From: an uncultured Lachnospiraceae bacterium
GTDB lineage: Bacteria > Bacillota_A > Clostridia > Lachnospirales > Lachnospiraceae
Assembly (NCBI GenBank): GCA_902767195.1
Contig: CACXGS010000312.1
Coordinates: 1 to 5,476 of the forward strand
Length of the DNA: 5,476 nt
Direction: 5' to 3'
Shown: positions 4,843 to 5,476 of the stretch, piece by piece
How positions within the stretch are numbered: the stretch's first letter is position 1
Layout: each line of letters opens with the position of its first letter
Program-made: the position numbers and the translations under genes
Notes under the pieces: generated by a model
Databases searched by the model: none
Told to the model about the DNA's origin: nothing
The model's input: the letters and a program-made list of their open reading frames with translations, nothing else

Positions 4843-5476
4843 CTATTTATCATAATCAGAATGAATCTTATCAAGATCCGAAGATTTCACTTCGACCGCT
4901 CCGTTTTTGATCATAGCATCTTTGGTCATATCAGCATCGATCAACATACCATCCTTATAGTCACTGATGGATATAATACCGCAGTCCATGGCAGCCTTCA
5001 CATTGTCGGGATCGTCCAGTTTTGTCAGGCGTACCAGCCAGCATACAACATCTCCCTGCTGTTTTGCCTGGGCACTTGCAAAATCGAGAGAAGAAAAACC
5101 CGGGAAAATAGTGTCTATATCAATATTATTAAGCCCTTCCGGCGTCACTCCGCTGGATGGATTATAATGGATCTCGAAATGCCAGGATGATACAATCTTG
5201 CTCTTCGAACCGTAATAAAGAATTTCATAGTTGTCATATTGATCTGTGCTTTGTGTCTGAAGAACGTATCTCTCTGTAAAAAGATCCTTGATAGGTTTTA
5301 TTGGCTTGAGATTCAGAGAAGCCTGAGCGGATCCCAATGCTTTGCTAATGCCATTGGAAGCGACATCCTCAACCGTAGTAGAATCCTCTGCTTTCTTTCC
5401 TCCTGTCCCGCAGCCGACCAGTGATAATGCCATAACAGCGATTAACAAAAAGGCAGTTCCTGTGCGCAGCAATTTC
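4843..5476 (-). CDS. Predicted lipoprotein of unknown function (5' end outside window)
   Basis: The frame is open from the window edge to TAG at 4845-4843, giving about 210 visible residues. It begins with KLLRTGTAFLLIAVMALSLV followed by GCGTGGKK, a type II signal peptide with lipobox LVGC, so the mature protein should be lipid-anchored outside the membrane at that Cys. The Lys before the TTG at 5472 and the need for a basic n-region suggest the true ATG lies a few codons beyond the window, so the TTG is not the likely start. After the Cys comes a low-complexity Gly/Lys/Ser/Thr/Asp linker to about residue 45. A compact mixed region follows, with WHFEIHYNPSSGVTPEGLNN, FPGFSSLDFA, VVCWLVRLTKLDD and GIISISDYKDGM, which looks like an alpha/beta domain. 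I do not recognise the family and see no catalytic signature. It is not a recognisable solute-binding protein. Two further Cys (ORF residues 144 and 164) could form a disulfide. Confidence 0.85.
   Translation of the reverse strand, partial: KLLRTGTAFLLIAVMALSLVGCGTGGKKAEDSTTVEDVASNGISKALGSAQASLNLKPIKPIKDLFTERYVLQTQSTDQYDNYEILYYGSKSKIVSSWHFEIHYNPSSGVTPEGLNNIDIDTIFPGFSSLDFASAQAKQQGDVVCWLVRLTKLDDPDNVKAAMDCGIISISDYKDGMLIDADMTKDAMIKNGAVEVKSSDLDKIHSDYDK

Overview
The window looks like chromosomal DNA from an anaerobic Firmicute, most likely a Clostridia/Lachnospiraceae-type gut bacterium. The basis is moderate GC, strong AGGAG-type ribosome sites, intrinsic terminators with T-runs, a GGGtGRT-family gene, a clostridial-style pyridoxamine kinase and an 11-helix NSS transporter. 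This assignment is from general character only; there is no marker gene.

Layout, left to right. (1) Positions 1-379 (+) are the 3' end of a GGGtGRT-family gene of unknown function, closed by a strong intrinsic terminator (410-442). (2) Positions 481-1320 (-) encode a pyridoxal/pyridoxine/pyridoxamine kinase of the PdxK/PdxY type, convergent with the first gene. (3) Positions 1321-1602 are a divergent AT-rich intergenic region with a good sigma-A promoter (1507-1535) and a GC-rich leader hairpin facing right. (4) Positions 1603-2967 (+) encode a neurotransmitter:sodium symporter (NSS/SNF) family transporter whose N-terminal residues align by eye with LeuT without gaps. (5) Positions 2968-3133 are a gap almost filled by one 142-nt imperfect hairpin (2974-3115), ending just before the ribosome site of the next gene. 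(6) Positions 3134-4713 (+) hold a tight three-gene cluster: a class I SAM-dependent methyltransferase and two different GNAT-family N-acetyltransferases, closed by a large two-part terminator (4721-4797). (7) Positions 4843-5476 (-) encode a lipoprotein of unknown function whose extreme N-terminus lies beyond the window; it converges on the same terminator.

The transporter, methyltransferase and two acetyltransferases are co-directional with no standard terminator between them, so they may share one transcript from the 1507-1535 promoter. The long hairpin would then act as an internal processing, attenuation or stability element. No clear common pathway links the four products. The most unexplained item is the 142-nt hairpin. 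Its wobble pairs form only on the + strand, which favours an RNA role over a plain DNA palindrome. I see no CRISPR array, tRNA, rRNA, transposase or phage gene.
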